The notes beneath the pieces were generated by a model, which had not been told where the DNA came from, made no database searches, and saw only the letters and a list, made by a program, of their open reading frames with translations. Shown in pieces: positions 51,471 to 60,715 of a DNA stretch of 64,000 nucleotides (positions within the stretch are counted from its first letter, which is position 1; each line of letters starts with the position of its first letter). A program made the position numbers and the translations under genes. The stretch spans positions 4,579 through 68,578 of the forward strand of contig JBBRMR010000020.1 in NCBI GenBank assembly GCA_038230735.1, read 5' to 3'. Origin of the DNA: Arcicella sp038230735 (GTDB taxonomy: Bacteria > Bacteroidota > Bacteroidia > Cytophagales > Spirosomataceae).

Positions 51471-51543
51471 TTTTTCAAAAATTCTGTAACAAATTAATCT
51501 ACTTCAATACTAACTTCTTAAATAAATCAAAACAAAACTCAAC

Positions 51544-52419
51544 ATGACAAACCCTATCAAATTATTCTTAATCTCCGTAATTTTTAGCTCGCTTTATTTC
51601 ACTCAAATCTATGCCCAAAAGGAGGACAAATCTTTATTATATGAAATTTCGGGCAATGGGCTTACCACGCCTTCCTACATTTATGGAACTATCCACATGA
51701 TTTGTAAGGATGATTTTGTGATGACAGACGCAACCAAAAAGAAGTTTTCGGAAACCCAACAAGTGTATATGGAAATTGATATGGACGACCCAAAAATGAT
51801 GCCTGACATGATGAAAAGTATGTATATGACGGATGGCTATACGCTGAAAAATTTAATGTCAGATACTGATTATCAGAAGGTTAGCCAGTTTTTCAAAGAT
51901 ACCCTCAAAACAAATATCGGAGGAATGGACAAAATGAAGCCGTTTATAGTGAGTTCTATGGCAGTGGCTAAAATGCTTTCTTGTCCCGTACAAAGCTATG
52001 AGGAGACTTTTATGAAAATGGCAAAACAAGAGAACAAAGAAATTTTGGGTTTAGAAACTATCCAAGAACAATTCGGAGTCTTAGATAAAATGGGCATGAA
52101 AAAGCAGGCTGACATAATGCTCGTTAAAATGGTTGATGATTGGAGTGAAGGAAAGGAAACGTTTAAACAAATGATTGCTGTTTATAAAAATCAGGATGTT
52201 GAAGAATTATTGCAAGTCATGGCAAAATCAAAGACCTCGGATGCTAATTTTCAGGAAGATTTATTGGTAACTCGTAACCAAAATTGGATTCCTAAAATTC
52301 AACAAATAACCAAAGAAAAATCCACTTTCTTTGCCGTTGGAGCGGGTCATTTGGGCGGAGAAAAAGGCGTGATTGCTTTGTTGAGAAAACAAGGTTTTAC
52401 CGTAAAAGCAGTGAATTAA
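51544..52419 (+). CDS. TraB/GumN family protein, exported
   Basis: 291 residues. Signal peptide (IFSSLYFTQIYAQ). TraB/GumN core: LLYEISGNGLTTPSYIYGTIHM (GTIH, putative metal-binding His), VYMEIDMDD with the acidic pair, NKEILGLETIQEQ and the final FFAVGAGHLGGEKGVIALL (GxxH). The family is related to the Tiki proteases; substrate in bacteria unknown. Followed by a clear terminator. Confidence 0.88.
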   Translation: MTNPIKLFLISVIFSSLYFTQIYAQKEDKSLLYEISGNGLTTPSYIYGTIHMICKDDFVMTDATKKKFSETQQVYMEIDMDDPKMMPDMMKSMYMTDGYTLKNLMSDTDYQKVSQFFKDTLKTNIGGMDKMKPFIVSSMAVAKMLSCPVQSYEETFMKMAKQENKEILGLETIQEQFGVLDKMGMKKQADIMLVKMVDDWSEGKETFKQMIAVYKNQDVEELLQVMAKSKTSDANFQEDLLVTRNQNWIPKIQQITKEKSTFFAVGAGHLGGEKGVIALLRKQGFTVKAVN

Positions 52420-52450
52420 TGGCAAATTGATTAAAGGAATTTTTTAATAT

Positions 52451-52488
52451 AAACCTACTGAAACAACGGATTTCAGTAGGTTTTTGTA
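52451..52488 (+). terminator. Rho-independent terminator after the TraB/GumN gene
   Basis: AAACCTACTGAAA (52451-52463) and TTTCAGTAGGTTT (52471-52483), perfect 13 bp, 7-nt loop, T-run. Confidence 0.9.
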
Positions 52489-52523
52489 TTTTTGGGGAAT
52501 AAAATTTAAAATTAGAAATATCC

Positions 52524-53369
52524 ATGTTACAACTCTCAGAAATATACATTTATCCCGTAAAATCATTAGGGGGCATTCGATTAGAAGAATCTAAAGTTAC
52601 TGACCGAGGGTTACAATATGACCGACGTTGGATGCTGATTGATGAAAATAATCGCTTTATTTCGCAAAGAGAATATCCTAAATTAGCCGTTTTTAGTACA
52701 GAATTATTTACCAATTTTCTGCGAATTACTGATACACGGGTCATTAAGGGCATTTTAGTGAATCTTACTCCTCAATTTTCTGAAATTATCAGTATCATAA
52801 ATGTTACCGTTTGGGATGATGAAGTAGAGGCTTGGGAAGTCAGTAGAATAGCTAATAATTTTTTTACAGAAGCTCTCGGAATGCCCGCTCGCCTTGTATA
52901 TATGCCCGATGAAAGCCATCGTAAAACGGAGTCCAATTATTCATTGAAAGGTGATGAAATTACCTCATTTTCAGATGGTTATCCCATTTTGATTGTCGGT
53001 CAATCTTCTTTGGATGATTTGAATAATCGCTTGGCTGAACCCATTACCATCAACCGTTTCAGACCCAATTTTGTATTTACGGGAGGAACTGAATTTGAAG
53101 AGGATGAATGGCATGAGTTTAAGGTTGGGGATGTAAGATTTTTTGGGGTAAAACCTTGTGCAAGGTGCGTAATGACCACCATTGACCCACAAACTGGCGA
53201 GAAAAAAGGCAAAGAACCACTCTTGAGTTTGAACCGCTATCGAAAAGCGGGTAATAAGATTTTATTTGGTCAAAATGTATTGATAAGTCAATTAGGAAAG
53301 GTTTCGGTGGATGATGTTATTGAAGTAATTAGCCGTAAAAAATTAACTAAATTTGAGGTTGGGGTTTAA
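52524..53369 (+). CDS. MOSC domain protein with N-terminal beta-barrel
   Basis: 281 residues. MOSC_N domain (1-120: EIYIYPVKSLGGIRLEESKV, GLQYDRRWMLIDENN), then MOSC with INRFRPNFVFTG and VKPCARCVMTTIDPQTGEK holding the conserved Cys of molybdenum-cofactor sulfurase C-terminal domains. Such proteins (YcbX/mARC-like) carry molybdopterin and reduce N-hydroxylated compounds, or handle sulfur. No ferredoxin domain is fused. Confidence 0.9.
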   Translation: MLQLSEIYIYPVKSLGGIRLEESKVTDRGLQYDRRWMLIDENNRFISQREYPKLAVFSTELFTNFLRITDTRVIKGILVNLTPQFSEIISIINVTVWDDEVEAWEVSRIANNFFTEALGMPARLVYMPDESHRKTESNYSLKGDEITSFSDGYPILIVGQSSLDDLNNRLAEPITINRFRPNFVFTGGTEFEEDEWHEFKVGDVRFFGVKPCARCVMTTIDPQTGEKKGKEPLLSLNRYRKAGNKILFGQNVLISQLGKVSVDDVIEVISRKKLTKFEVGV

Positions 53370-53371
53370 GT

Positions 53372-53418
53372 AATTTGGGAATTAGGTAATTGGGGATTAG
53401 GGAACAGGGAATAGGAAT
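53372..53418. repeat. Single-arm 7-nt-period tract
   Basis: TTGGGAA, TTAGGTAA, TTGGGGA, TTAGGGA, ACAGGGA, ATAGGAA after the MOSC gene. No matching inverted arm before the next gene. Related to the tracts at 604 and 4999. Confidence 0.75.
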
Positions 53419-53491
53419 TGCTTGTTGTATTTCTACACAATAATTACCTTTATTTCTTATCGAAAAATCTTTAAAATACCTTTTAAAAACG

Positions 53492-54295
53492 TTGCACCTT
53501 CTAAACTTGGACGTTGTTTTTGGGGCAATGATTTGCAATATAATGTTCTGGAAATTACCTTCTGGACAAGAACAAATTTCAAAACCTTCGGTGCTTATTT
53601 TGGGGATTACAGTTTGGTTGATTTATGTGTTGGACAGGCTTTTGGATAATCAAAAAAGATCATTAATTTTTACGGAAAGGCATTTGTTTCATAAGTCTAA
53701 TCAGAGAATTTTATGGTTTTTTGTGATGATTTCTACTTGTATTTGTGCAGGATTATTATTTTTCATTCCTATTAATATTATTAAATTTGGAATCGTAATT
53801 GCTTTAATAACAGGTATTTATCTGTTGATTATTAATCAGGTTTCTTCCGAAAATGCTTTTCAACATTACAAAGAGCCTCTCACCGCATTTGTTTACACTG
53901 TCGCTGTGTGGGGAACGGCTTCTCTTTACCATTTTAATTTAGCTACTATTTTTTTGGGATTAATTTTCATGTTTATTACCCTTCAAAACCTACTACTTTT
54001 TTCTTTTTTTGAACTCGAAAATTTTCCTGAAACTAATAATTTAGCTAAATTTCTTGGTAAAAAATTGTCAAAATATATCATTTTTGGGATATTCTTGACA
54101 ATCATCATTTTAGGTAGTTTTTCCTTCGTAATTTTAAATAATTCTTATCAATACAGCGTACTTTTCATAGAAATATTGATGAGTTTTTCTTTAATTTTGA
54201 CTATGTATTTTCAAAATTTCACCCTCCCTTATGACCGTTTTCGGTGGTTGGGCGATGGTATATTTTTATTACCATTATTAATTATTTTCGTATGA
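53492..54295 (+). CDS. UbiA-like integral membrane protein
   Basis: 267 residues from TTG at 53492, with seven to eight membrane helices. VWLIYVLDRLLDNQKR in helix 1-2 contains an Asp-rich DRLLD resembling the first UbiA prenyltransferase motif, and LPYDRFRWLGDG near the end is an acidic second candidate. The N-terminus is uncertain: the frame is open back to 53444 without an ATG, and coding-like sequence (SLKYLLKTLHLLNLDVVFGA) precedes it. Its stop overlaps the MFS start by 4 nt, so translation is coupled. Exact reaction unknown. Confidence 0.6.
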   Translation: MHLLNLDVVFGAMICNIMFWKLPSGQEQISKPSVLILGITVWLIYVLDRLLDNQKRSLIFTERHLFHKSNQRILWFFVMISTCICAGLLFFIPINIIKFGIVIALITGIYLLIINQVSSENAFQHYKEPLTAFVYTVAVWGTASLYHFNLATIFLGLIFMFITLQNLLLFSFFELENFPETNNLAKFLGKKLSKYIIFGIFLTIIILGSFSFVILNNSYQYSVLFIEILMSFSLILTMYFQNFTLPYDRFRWLGDGIFLLPLLIIFV

Positions 54296-55539
54296 TTTCA
54301 GATGCAAAACAATCACCCTATGCTGCCCTCAAATATCCGCAATTTGTCGCTTTTATCTTTGCCAATAGCTTTATGACCATTGCCATTTTGATTCAAGAAG
54401 TGGTGTTGGGATATGCCATTTACAAAATGACTCACGACCCACTCGCTTTGGGATTAATCGGTTTGGCGGAGGCTTTACCCTACATTTCGTTAGCTCTTTT
54501 TGGCGGACATTTAGCCGACCGTCGGAACAAAAAAACCTTAATGCAGGTCAGCCTTTCATTCATTATTATTGGCTCATTGATTCTGATTTGGGCAAGCAAT
54601 CCAAGTGCTGGACTTTCGCAAACCCAATTTTTGACGGTGGTTTATAGCGTAATTATGCTCATTGGTTTTGCCCGAGGATTTTACAGTCCCGCATCGGGTT
54701 CGTTGAATCCATTTTTGATTCCGAAAGAGGTATTTGCCAATGCTGCCACTTGGCAAAGTTCGTTTTGGCAAGCGGGGGCAATTTTAGGACCTGGTTTTGC
54801 GGGATTTTTGTACGCTTATTTGGGTTTGACTAATACTTTATGGATTGTAGTTGGGCTTTTTGTCTTGGTAATGATTTTGCTTTCCACCATTACTGCTCCT
54901 CCAATTCCAAGCCAAAATGAACAGAAAGTCAATATTTTTGATTCTTTAAGAGAAGGAATTGCTTACGTTTTCAGAACCAAAGTTATCTTATATTCCATCT
55001 CATTAGACCTTTTTTCTGTACTTTTCGGAGGCGTAATTGCCTTATTACCAGTCTATTCCGAAGATATTCTGCACGTGGGGGCAGAAGGTTTAGGCATTTT
55101 GCGAGCGGCGCCTTCTATTGGGGCAGTCCTGACGATGCTCGTGATGGTGTATTATCCACCCACCACCAACGCATGGCGAAATCTTTTGATGGCAATTGCA
55201 GGTTTCGGAATAGCTACTTTGGTATTTGCCGTTTCCACCAATATTTGGCTTTCGGCAGGAGCATTATTCCTCACGGGGGCGTTTGATAGCGTAAGTGTAA
55301 TCATCCGCCAAACGGTTATTCGCTACTTCACACCCGATGAAATGCGGGGTCGAGTATCATCGGTAAACGGAATTTTTGTCAGTTCTTCCAATGAATTAGG
55401 AGCTTTTGAATCAGGTTTTGCCGCCAAAATGATGGGAACAGTTCCCTCCGTAATCTTTGGCGGAGCCATGACCATGATTATTGTTACCATCGTCTGGATT
55501 CGGTCTAAGGAATTGTTTGGGCTGAAATTTGATAAATAG
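54292..55539 (+). CDS. MFS transporter
   Basis: 415 residues from ATG at 54292, chosen because ATGA overlaps the preceding stop. Twelve hydrophobic segments. GGHLADRRNKKTLM after helix 2 is the MFS loop motif, and IMLIGFARGFYSPASGSLNPFLIPKE fits the MFS_3/EntS-like group (enterobactin exporter-like, multidrug). Probably an exporter; the substrate may be linked to the UbiA-like enzyme upstream. Confidence 0.88.
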   Translation: MISDAKQSPYAALKYPQFVAFIFANSFMTIAILIQEVVLGYAIYKMTHDPLALGLIGLAEALPYISLALFGGHLADRRNKKTLMQVSLSFIIIGSLILIWASNPSAGLSQTQFLTVVYSVIMLIGFARGFYSPASGSLNPFLIPKEVFANAATWQSSFWQAGAILGPGFAGFLYAYLGLTNTLWIVVGLFVLVMILLSTITAPPIPSQNEQKVNIFDSLREGIAYVFRTKVILYSISLDLFSVLFGGVIALLPVYSEDILHVGAEGLGILRAAPSIGAVLTMLVMVYYPPTTNAWRNLLMAIAGFGIATLVFAVSTNIWLSAGALFLTGAFDSVSVIIRQTVIRYFTPDEMRGRVSSVNGIFVSSSNELGAFESGFAAKMMGTVPSVIFGGAMTMIIVTIVWIRSKELFGLKFDK

Positions 55540-55540
55540 G

Positions 55541-55586
55541 TTTTTCGTGGGTCGATGTTTGATGGTCGCCTTGTCTCTACGAAAAA
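55541..55586. repeat. Hairpin between the MFS and NFACT genes
   Basis: TTTTTCGT (55541-55548) and ACGAAAAA (55579-55586), 8 bp around a 30-nt loop that contains CGCCTTGTCTCTAC, also seen near 9370. Weak as a terminator. Confidence 0.45.
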
Positions 55587-55631
55587 ACAATCACGGGATG
55601 AACCAATCCTTAATAACCAATAACCCCAAAA

Positions 55632-57179
55632 ATGCAAACCAATTATTATTTTCTTCGTCAATTGTCTAAACGTCTTGAAAAAGAGTTAGTTGGAATGGTC
55701 TTGGCTGAATGTTTTTCACAGGAAAAAGACGAATTGCTTTTGGGCTTTTGCAACGATGGCAAACAATGGCGACCCAAGCGAGATTTCTACATTAAAGCTG
55801 CCCTCCATCCAGATTTTGCTTGTCTAAATTTTCCCGATGATTTCCGAAGGGCAGGAAGAAATTCCGTTGATTTATTCAAGGAACTCATTGATTTAAAGGT
55901 TGTTAGTGTTAGACAGTTTTTGAATGAAAGAGCCTTTGGAATCTATTTTGAGAACGATTTTGTGTTGTTATTCAAAATGTATGGCAATCGCTCTAACGTT
56001 ATACTTTTGCATGAAAACAAGGTCATTGATTTATTGCATAACAAATTGGTGGTTGATAATAATATCGACCTTGATGCCTTAGACCGTGAACTTGACCAAT
56101 CAGAAAATGCTTTCTTGGAAAAAGGTTGGAAAGCCATTTTTCCTACTTTTGGCAAAGAAATTACGCAATATTTACAAAGCCTTCCCAGCATCACTTGGCA
56201 AGATATTCAAGCAATTTTAATGCAATTAAATAACCCTATTTTTTACCTAAAAACATTTGACTTTCAGCCTGTTTTATCCTTGATAAAAGAAGGCGGAGAA
56301 ACCCAAAAAACCTTTGATAATCCCCTTGAAGCGAGCAACAATTTTTATTATGCCTATACTAAACTCAACGTTTTTGATAAAGAAAAAGGCATTTTGATTA
56401 AATCTCTTTTAAAGAAAAAAGCCCGTACACTCACGTATATCGAAAAGAATAATCAGCAATTTATGGGTTTGGATTCGGGCGTAAAACACGATGAAATTGC
56501 CAATATTATCATGGCAAATCTTTATGAGATTCCAGAAAGAACGGAGGTGATTGAATTATATGATTTTTATCGAGATAAAACTTTGAAAATCAGACTAAAA
56601 AAGGATTTATCACCCCAAAAAAATGCGGAAAATTATTACCGAAAATCAAAGAATGAGAAGATAGAAATTCAGAAATTGATGGAAAATATCGAAGCCAAAG
56701 AGCAGGATTTAGCCGACATTGACCAGCAAATTGGAACGATTGAAAAGATAGAAACCTTAAAGGAATTTAGAAAATATCAGAAGGCTAATTCTTTGGAAGC
56801 CGTGCCAAAAGCCTTAGATACCGTTCAGGATTTATTCAAATATTATCGTTTTGAAGGCTATGAGATTTTGGTCGGTAGAAATGCCAAAAATAATGACCTC
56901 CTCACGCAGCGTTACGCCCGAAAAGATGATCTTTGGCTTCACGCCCGTGATGTGGCGGGTTCGCACGTGGTAATACGTAAACAGGCGGGGAAGAATTTTC
57001 CCGTAACGGTGATTGAACGGGCGGCAGGTTTAGCGGCTTTTTATTCCAAAAGAAAAAACGACACGCTTTGTCCCGTGATTGTTACGCCCAAAAAATTTGT
57101 TCGAAAAACCCGTGATTTGGGAGATGGGCAGGTGATTGTGGAGAAAGAGGAAGTGATAATGATTGAGCCAAGTGCGTAA
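55632..57179 (+). CDS. NFACT protein, RqcH/Rqc2-like
   Basis: 515 residues. NFACT-N domain (FLRQLSKRLEKELVGMVLAEC, LLFKMYGNRSNVILL), a coiled coil at about 340-390 (EIQKLMENIEAKEQDLADID), and the NFACT-R domain DLWLHARDVAGSHVVIR, ERAAGLAAFYSKRKND, PKKFVRKTRD. RqcH binds stalled 60S/50S-peptidyl-tRNA and recruits tRNA-Ala to tag nascent chains for degradation. Bacteroidota homologues are shorter in NFACT-N. Adhesin activity (FbpA) has also been claimed in Firmicutes. Confidence 0.88.
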   Translation: MQTNYYFLRQLSKRLEKELVGMVLAECFSQEKDELLLGFCNDGKQWRPKRDFYIKAALHPDFACLNFPDDFRRAGRNSVDLFKELIDLKVVSVRQFLNERAFGIYFENDFVLLFKMYGNRSNVILLHENKVIDLLHNKLVVDNNIDLDALDRELDQSENAFLEKGWKAIFPTFGKEITQYLQSLPSITWQDIQAILMQLNNPIFYLKTFDFQPVLSLIKEGGETQKTFDNPLEASNNFYYAYTKLNVFDKEKGILIKSLLKKKARTLTYIEKNNQQFMGLDSGVKHDEIANIIMANLYEIPERTEVIELYDFYRDKTLKIRLKKDLSPQKNAENYYRKSKNEKIEIQKLMENIEAKEQDLADIDQQIGTIEKIETLKEFRKYQKANSLEAVPKALDTVQDLFKYYRFEGYEILVGRNAKNNDLLTQRYARKDDLWLHARDVAGSHVVIRKQAGKNFPVTVIERAAGLAAFYSKRKNDTLCPVIVTPKKFVRKTRDLGDGQVIVEKEEVIMIEPSA

Positions 57180-57310
57180 AAAAAACCTCCAAACCGTGAA
57201 GTAAGGAGGTCCATAAATTATTTTTAGCAAAGAGATACAGTAAATAATGGTTAGGTAATTAGCCTTTATATACTTCTAACGCCATGATTATCAATAAGTA
57301 ACACAAACTT

Positions 57311-57769
57311 TCAATTATTTTTTCCGCCAAAATGATAACCTACCCCCAACCATGCTCTGAATTGTCCCGCCGCACCATCATACTGCACGTAAGGTCCTAA
57401 TTCAAAATTAATACTAATTTTTTGGGCTTCTTTAAAAGGATAGGCACGTACCCCAAAACTTCCAAAATATCCGTTAATTAATCTTCTGTTGTCGGCAATC
57501 GCTCCCACAATTCCCAAGTTTGTTCCCACTCCAGCGTAGAAATTTGCATTGCCAGTATACGCCAAATTAAACATTAGAGCGGGTTCAGTATTTAAGGAAG
57601 AAAGAAAAGAATTCATTTGAAAACGAAAATCCATCCAAATAACTTTGGTAGGATTAGTGGCAATGGACAACTGACTATTAAAAGGATAATAGCTAACTGA
57701 TTGAGAATTAGATTTTTGAGTAATATTTATCAGTAAAAATAAAATAAAAAGAATTTTTAATTTTTTCAT
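57311..57769 (-). CDS. Small outer-membrane beta-barrel-like protein
   Basis: 152 residues. Signal peptide (LKILFILFLLINITQKSNSQ). The mature part alternates aromatic and small residues as in barrel strands (FNLAYTGNANFYAGVGTNLG, NGYFGSFGVRAYPF, FELGPYVQYDGAAGQF) and ends WLGVGYHFGGKNN. Only six or so strands, so possibly a small barrel or one of a multimer. No family recognised. Divergent from dnaG. Confidence 0.65.
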   Translation of the reverse strand: MKKLKILFILFLLINITQKSNSQSVSYYPFNSQLSIATNPTKVIWMDFRFQMNSFLSSLNTEPALMFNLAYTGNANFYAGVGTNLGIVGAIADNRRLINGYFGSFGVRAYPFKEAQKISINFELGPYVQYDGAAGQFRAWLGVGYHFGGKNN

Positions 57770-57809
57770 AAATTGTTGGGCTTATATGGGAACATTAGCA
57801 ATTGGACTC

Positions 57810-57842
57810 AAACCTGTAAGGTTTCAAAAACCTTATAGGTTT
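57810..57842. repeat. Hairpin of the AAACCT-TAAGG family between divergent genes
   Basis: AAACCTGTAAGGTTT (57810-57824) and AAACCTTATAGGTTT (57828-57842), 15 bp with one wobble and a 3-nt CAA loop. Nearly the same hairpin (same loop, same arms) is at 32157-32189. Here it lies between divergent genes, upstream of dnaG, so termination does not explain it. Confidence 0.8.
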
Positions 57843-57919
57843 ATTAAAATCACCACCAAAGGTAAAGCAATAATTACGAATTAAAAACGTAAATTTGAAC
57901 AAAATCCGAACATCGAGAT

Positions 57920-60028
57920 ATGCGAATAGACCCACAAACCATAGACCGTATTAAACAAAGTGCAGACATTGCCGATGTCATTGGCGACTATGTGTCCCTG
58001 AAAAAAAAGGGGGCAAATCTTTGGGCGTGCTGTCCGTTTCATGGGGAAAAATCACCGTCATTTTCGGTTTCGCCAGCCAAGGGTATTTATAAATGTTTTG
58101 GTTGTGGAAAAGCGGGCGATTCTATCCGTTTCATCATGGATATTGAGGGCTTGGGCTACGGTGAAGCCCTCCGACATTTGGCAAAAAAATACGGTATCGA
58201 AATTCAAGAAACCGTTATGACCGATGAGCAACAACTCGCTCAAAATGAACGAGAAAGTCTCTTGATTGTACTCAATTACGCCAAAAACTATTACCAAAAT
58301 AACCTCTTCAAGCATCAAGAAGGACAATCTATCGGTTATCCTTACTTTAAAGAAAGGGGCTTTTCCGACAAAACCATTAATACTTTTGAATTAGGATATA
58401 GCCTCGAAGGTTGGGATGCTTTCACGAAAGAAGCTATCAAAAATGGGTACAGTTTGGAGGTTTTGGAAAAGGCAGGATTAACGATAGTAAAAGAAAACGA
58501 GCAATCAGCAGTCGGCAGTCGGCAGTCGGCAGAAAATACAAAATCTTTTGACCGCTTCCGTAACCGTGTAACTTTCCCCATCCACAGCGTTGCGGGCAAG
58601 GTGATTGCTTTTGGGGCGAGAATTTTGAAAGCCGATAAATCCCAAGCAAAATATCTCAATTCGCCCGAGACGGAGGTTTATCATAAATCGAATGTGCTTT
58701 ACGGGATTTTTCAGGCTAAAAATTCTATCCGAACATTAGACGTTTGTTATTTGGTGGAAGGCTATACGGATGTGATTTCGCTGCATCAAGCGGGCATTGA
58801 AAACGTGGTGGCATCGTCGGGAACATCGCTGACGGTTGAGCAAATTCGTTTGATTGGACGTTTTACCCAAAATATTACGGTACTCTACGATGGTGACTCT
58901 GCGGGTATCAAGGCATCGTTGCGGGGAATGGATATGATTTTGGAAGAAGGACTAAATGTAAAATTAGTCGTTTTTCCCGAAGGAGAAGACCCTGATAGTT
59001 ATGTGCAGAAGATTGGTTCTGAGGCATTTATCGAACATATCAAAATCTACGCATCCGATTTTATTACTTTCAAAGCCGAACTTGCCCTCAAAGAAGCGGG
59101 TGATGATCCTTTCAAAAGAGCAGAGTTAATCAAGGATATGGTGGGAAGTATTTCCAAGATTCCTGATTCGATAAAACGCTCCGTATTTTTTCAGAAAACT
59201 GCCAATTTAATGCAGATTGATGAACAATTATTGATTTCGGAAAGCAATAAAATCACCATTGAAAGAGGCAGACAGAAGGATAAAGACCGAGAAAGAGAAC
59301 AAAATCGCCAACGTTTGCAGAATGATTTACCGAAGGGCGTAACGCTTAGTAAACCTTCTCAAAACGCTCCAAACGTCAATTTTGATGATATGCCGAGTTT
59401 TTCGGAAGATGATAATTTTTCTGAATATGGAGGGCAAGTAGGAGGAAATTCCACCTACGAAGAACTTCCGATTTCACCCATGGAAGCCCCCCGTACTACG
59501 CTTGTGGGTATGGGTTTACAGGAACAGGAATGTATAAGACTGTTGATAAATCATGGCACAAAAGATGTTGATCCAGGCGTTGCGCCAGGGGTTACTTTGA
59601 CGCAATATATCCTTACGGAGATTGATGGAATGAATTTTGCTACTCCTATTTATCAACAAATTTTGACGATTTTTAGAGAACAATTTGTGAAGGGAACTGT
59701 GCCAAATGGACAGCATTTTATGGGACATGAGATTTCAGAAATTCAGCAAGAAGCGATTAATTTATCCAGTGAAAGATACAGCCTTTCTGACCAATGGGTA
59801 AAGCACGAAATCTTTGTTCCAACCGAATTACAGAAGTTAGCAGACTTGGCTTTTCAAAATATTTTACGATTAAAAAAGAGCTACAACGAGTTGATGATGA
59901 AGGATTTGATGAAACAAATTTCCCAAACCAAAGATGCCGAAGAACAACATCGTCTCTTAGAAATGTTTATGCAAGCGAAGGAAGTGGAGAAACAAATTTC
60001 AATGGAATTGGGTACAGTGGTGAAGTAG
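57920..60028 (+). CDS. dnaG: DNA primase
   Basis: 702 residues. CHC2 zinc finger: Cys38, His41, Cys59, Cys62 (CCPFHGEKSPSFS, KCFGCGKAGD). Polymerase core with TOPRIM: YLVEGYTDVISLHQAG near 278, YDGDSAGIKASLRG. The C-terminal helicase-binding domain is helical (ELQKLADLAFQNILRLKKSY). Makes RNA primers at the replication fork. Residues 195-205 (QSAVGSRQSAE) are encoded by a (CAGTCGG)n tract, placed just before DRFRNRVTFPIH, an insertion not expected in the family. Residues 445-530 are a low-complexity linker. Confidence 0.96.
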   Translation: MRIDPQTIDRIKQSADIADVIGDYVSLKKKGANLWACCPFHGEKSPSFSVSPAKGIYKCFGCGKAGDSIRFIMDIEGLGYGEALRHLAKKYGIEIQETVMTDEQQLAQNERESLLIVLNYAKNYYQNNLFKHQEGQSIGYPYFKERGFSDKTINTFELGYSLEGWDAFTKEAIKNGYSLEVLEKAGLTIVKENEQSAVGSRQSAENTKSFDRFRNRVTFPIHSVAGKVIAFGARILKADKSQAKYLNSPETEVYHKSNVLYGIFQAKNSIRTLDVCYLVEGYTDVISLHQAGIENVVASSGTSLTVEQIRLIGRFTQNITVLYDGDSAGIKASLRGMDMILEEGLNVKLVVFPEGEDPDSYVQKIGSEAFIEHIKIYASDFITFKAELALKEAGDDPFKRAELIKDMVGSISKIPDSIKRSVFFQKTANLMQIDEQLLISESNKITIERGRQKDKDREREQNRQRLQNDLPKGVTLSKPSQNAPNVNFDDMPSFSEDDNFSEYGGQVGGNSTYEELPISPMEAPRTTLVGMGLQEQECIRLLINHGTKDVDPGVAPGVTLTQYILTEIDGMNFATPIYQQILTIFREQFVKGTVPNGQHFMGHEISEIQQEAINLSSERYSLSDQWVKHEIFVPTELQKLADLAFQNILRLKKSYNELMMKDLMKQISQTKDAEEQHRLLEMFMQAKEVEKQISMELGTVVK
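58502..58532 (+). repeat. (CAGTCGG)n heptamer tract inside dnaG
   Basis: CAATCAG, three exact CAGTCGG, then CAG, in frame with the gene. Same family as the tilS tract at 48464. Flanking reading frame on both sides fits ordinary primase sequence. Confidence 0.92.
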
Positions 60029-60064
60029 TTTTTTAGTTAGTAGAAATACAATAACAATTAATAC

Positions 60065-60568
60065 ATGACAAAGACCTTATATTTAGTCCGCCACGCCAAG
60101 GCTTCCGAGTCGGTTAGTCCCGATTTATTACGTCCACTCATCCCCAATGGTATGATTGATGCTGCCCGTATGGGTAAACACCTTGCCAGCAAAATGCAAG
60201 GCATAGATTTGATTCTTACTTCTAATGCCGAGCGTACTCAAATGACTGCCCAAGTATTTTGTGAACAGTTAGGGATTGATAATCAGAAAGTTACCGTATT
60301 AGAATCGCTTTATGAAAGTTCACCCAAGCATTATTTAGAGGCAGTCAATGGACTTTCAGAAGGCTTGGATTCGGTGATGATTGTTGGACATAATCCAAGC
60401 ATTAGTTATTTTGCCGAATTCCTTACCCACGAAGAAATCGGCTCCATGCCCACTTGCGGCGTAATTGGTATGACTTTTGAGAATTTAACGTGGGCAGAAG
60501 TTTCAAAGAAAACAGGTCACATGACTTTTTATGATTCTCCCGATGGAATTATGGGGGTTAAGATTTAA
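60065..60568 (+). CDS. sixA: Phosphohistidine phosphatase SixA-type
   Basis: 167 residues. Histidine phosphatase signature YLVRHAKASE (Arg9, His10) and the second His in MIVGHNPSIS; TSNAERTQMTAQ supplies the Arg. SixA dephosphorylates phosphohistidine on signalling proteins such as HPt domains or EI-Ntr; the substrate here is unknown. Starts 37 nt after dnaG, same strand. Confidence 0.88.
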   Translation: MTKTLYLVRHAKASESVSPDLLRPLIPNGMIDAARMGKHLASKMQGIDLILTSNAERTQMTAQVFCEQLGIDNQKVTVLESLYESSPKHYLEAVNGLSEGLDSVMIVGHNPSISYFAEFLTHEEIGSMPTCGVIGMTFENLTWAEVSKKTGHMTFYDSPDGIMGVKI

Positions 60569-60607
60569 TAAAAGTGGGGTATCTGAAAAATATAATATTC
60601 AATAATT

Positions 60608-60699
60608 TCTGAATTTGGATTCGTCAGATTAGTGGATTTTAGGATTATGGAGTGCATAGAATCCTAAAATCCAAAAAATCTGACGAATCCAAATTCAGA
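60608..60699. repeat. Long inverted repeat (about 36 bp) of 8-nt-period tract
   Basis: Arms 60608-60645 and 60661-60699: 23 bp perfect, then a 2/3-nt bulge, then 13 bp perfect; 15-nt loop. The left arm is made of units ending GGATT (TTTGGATT, CGTCAGATT, AGTGGATT, TTAGGATT). Between convergent sixA and GH32 genes, ending 17 nt before the GH32 stop. Confidence 0.9.
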
Positions 60700-60715
60700 C
60701 AATTGTAGTTATTCT

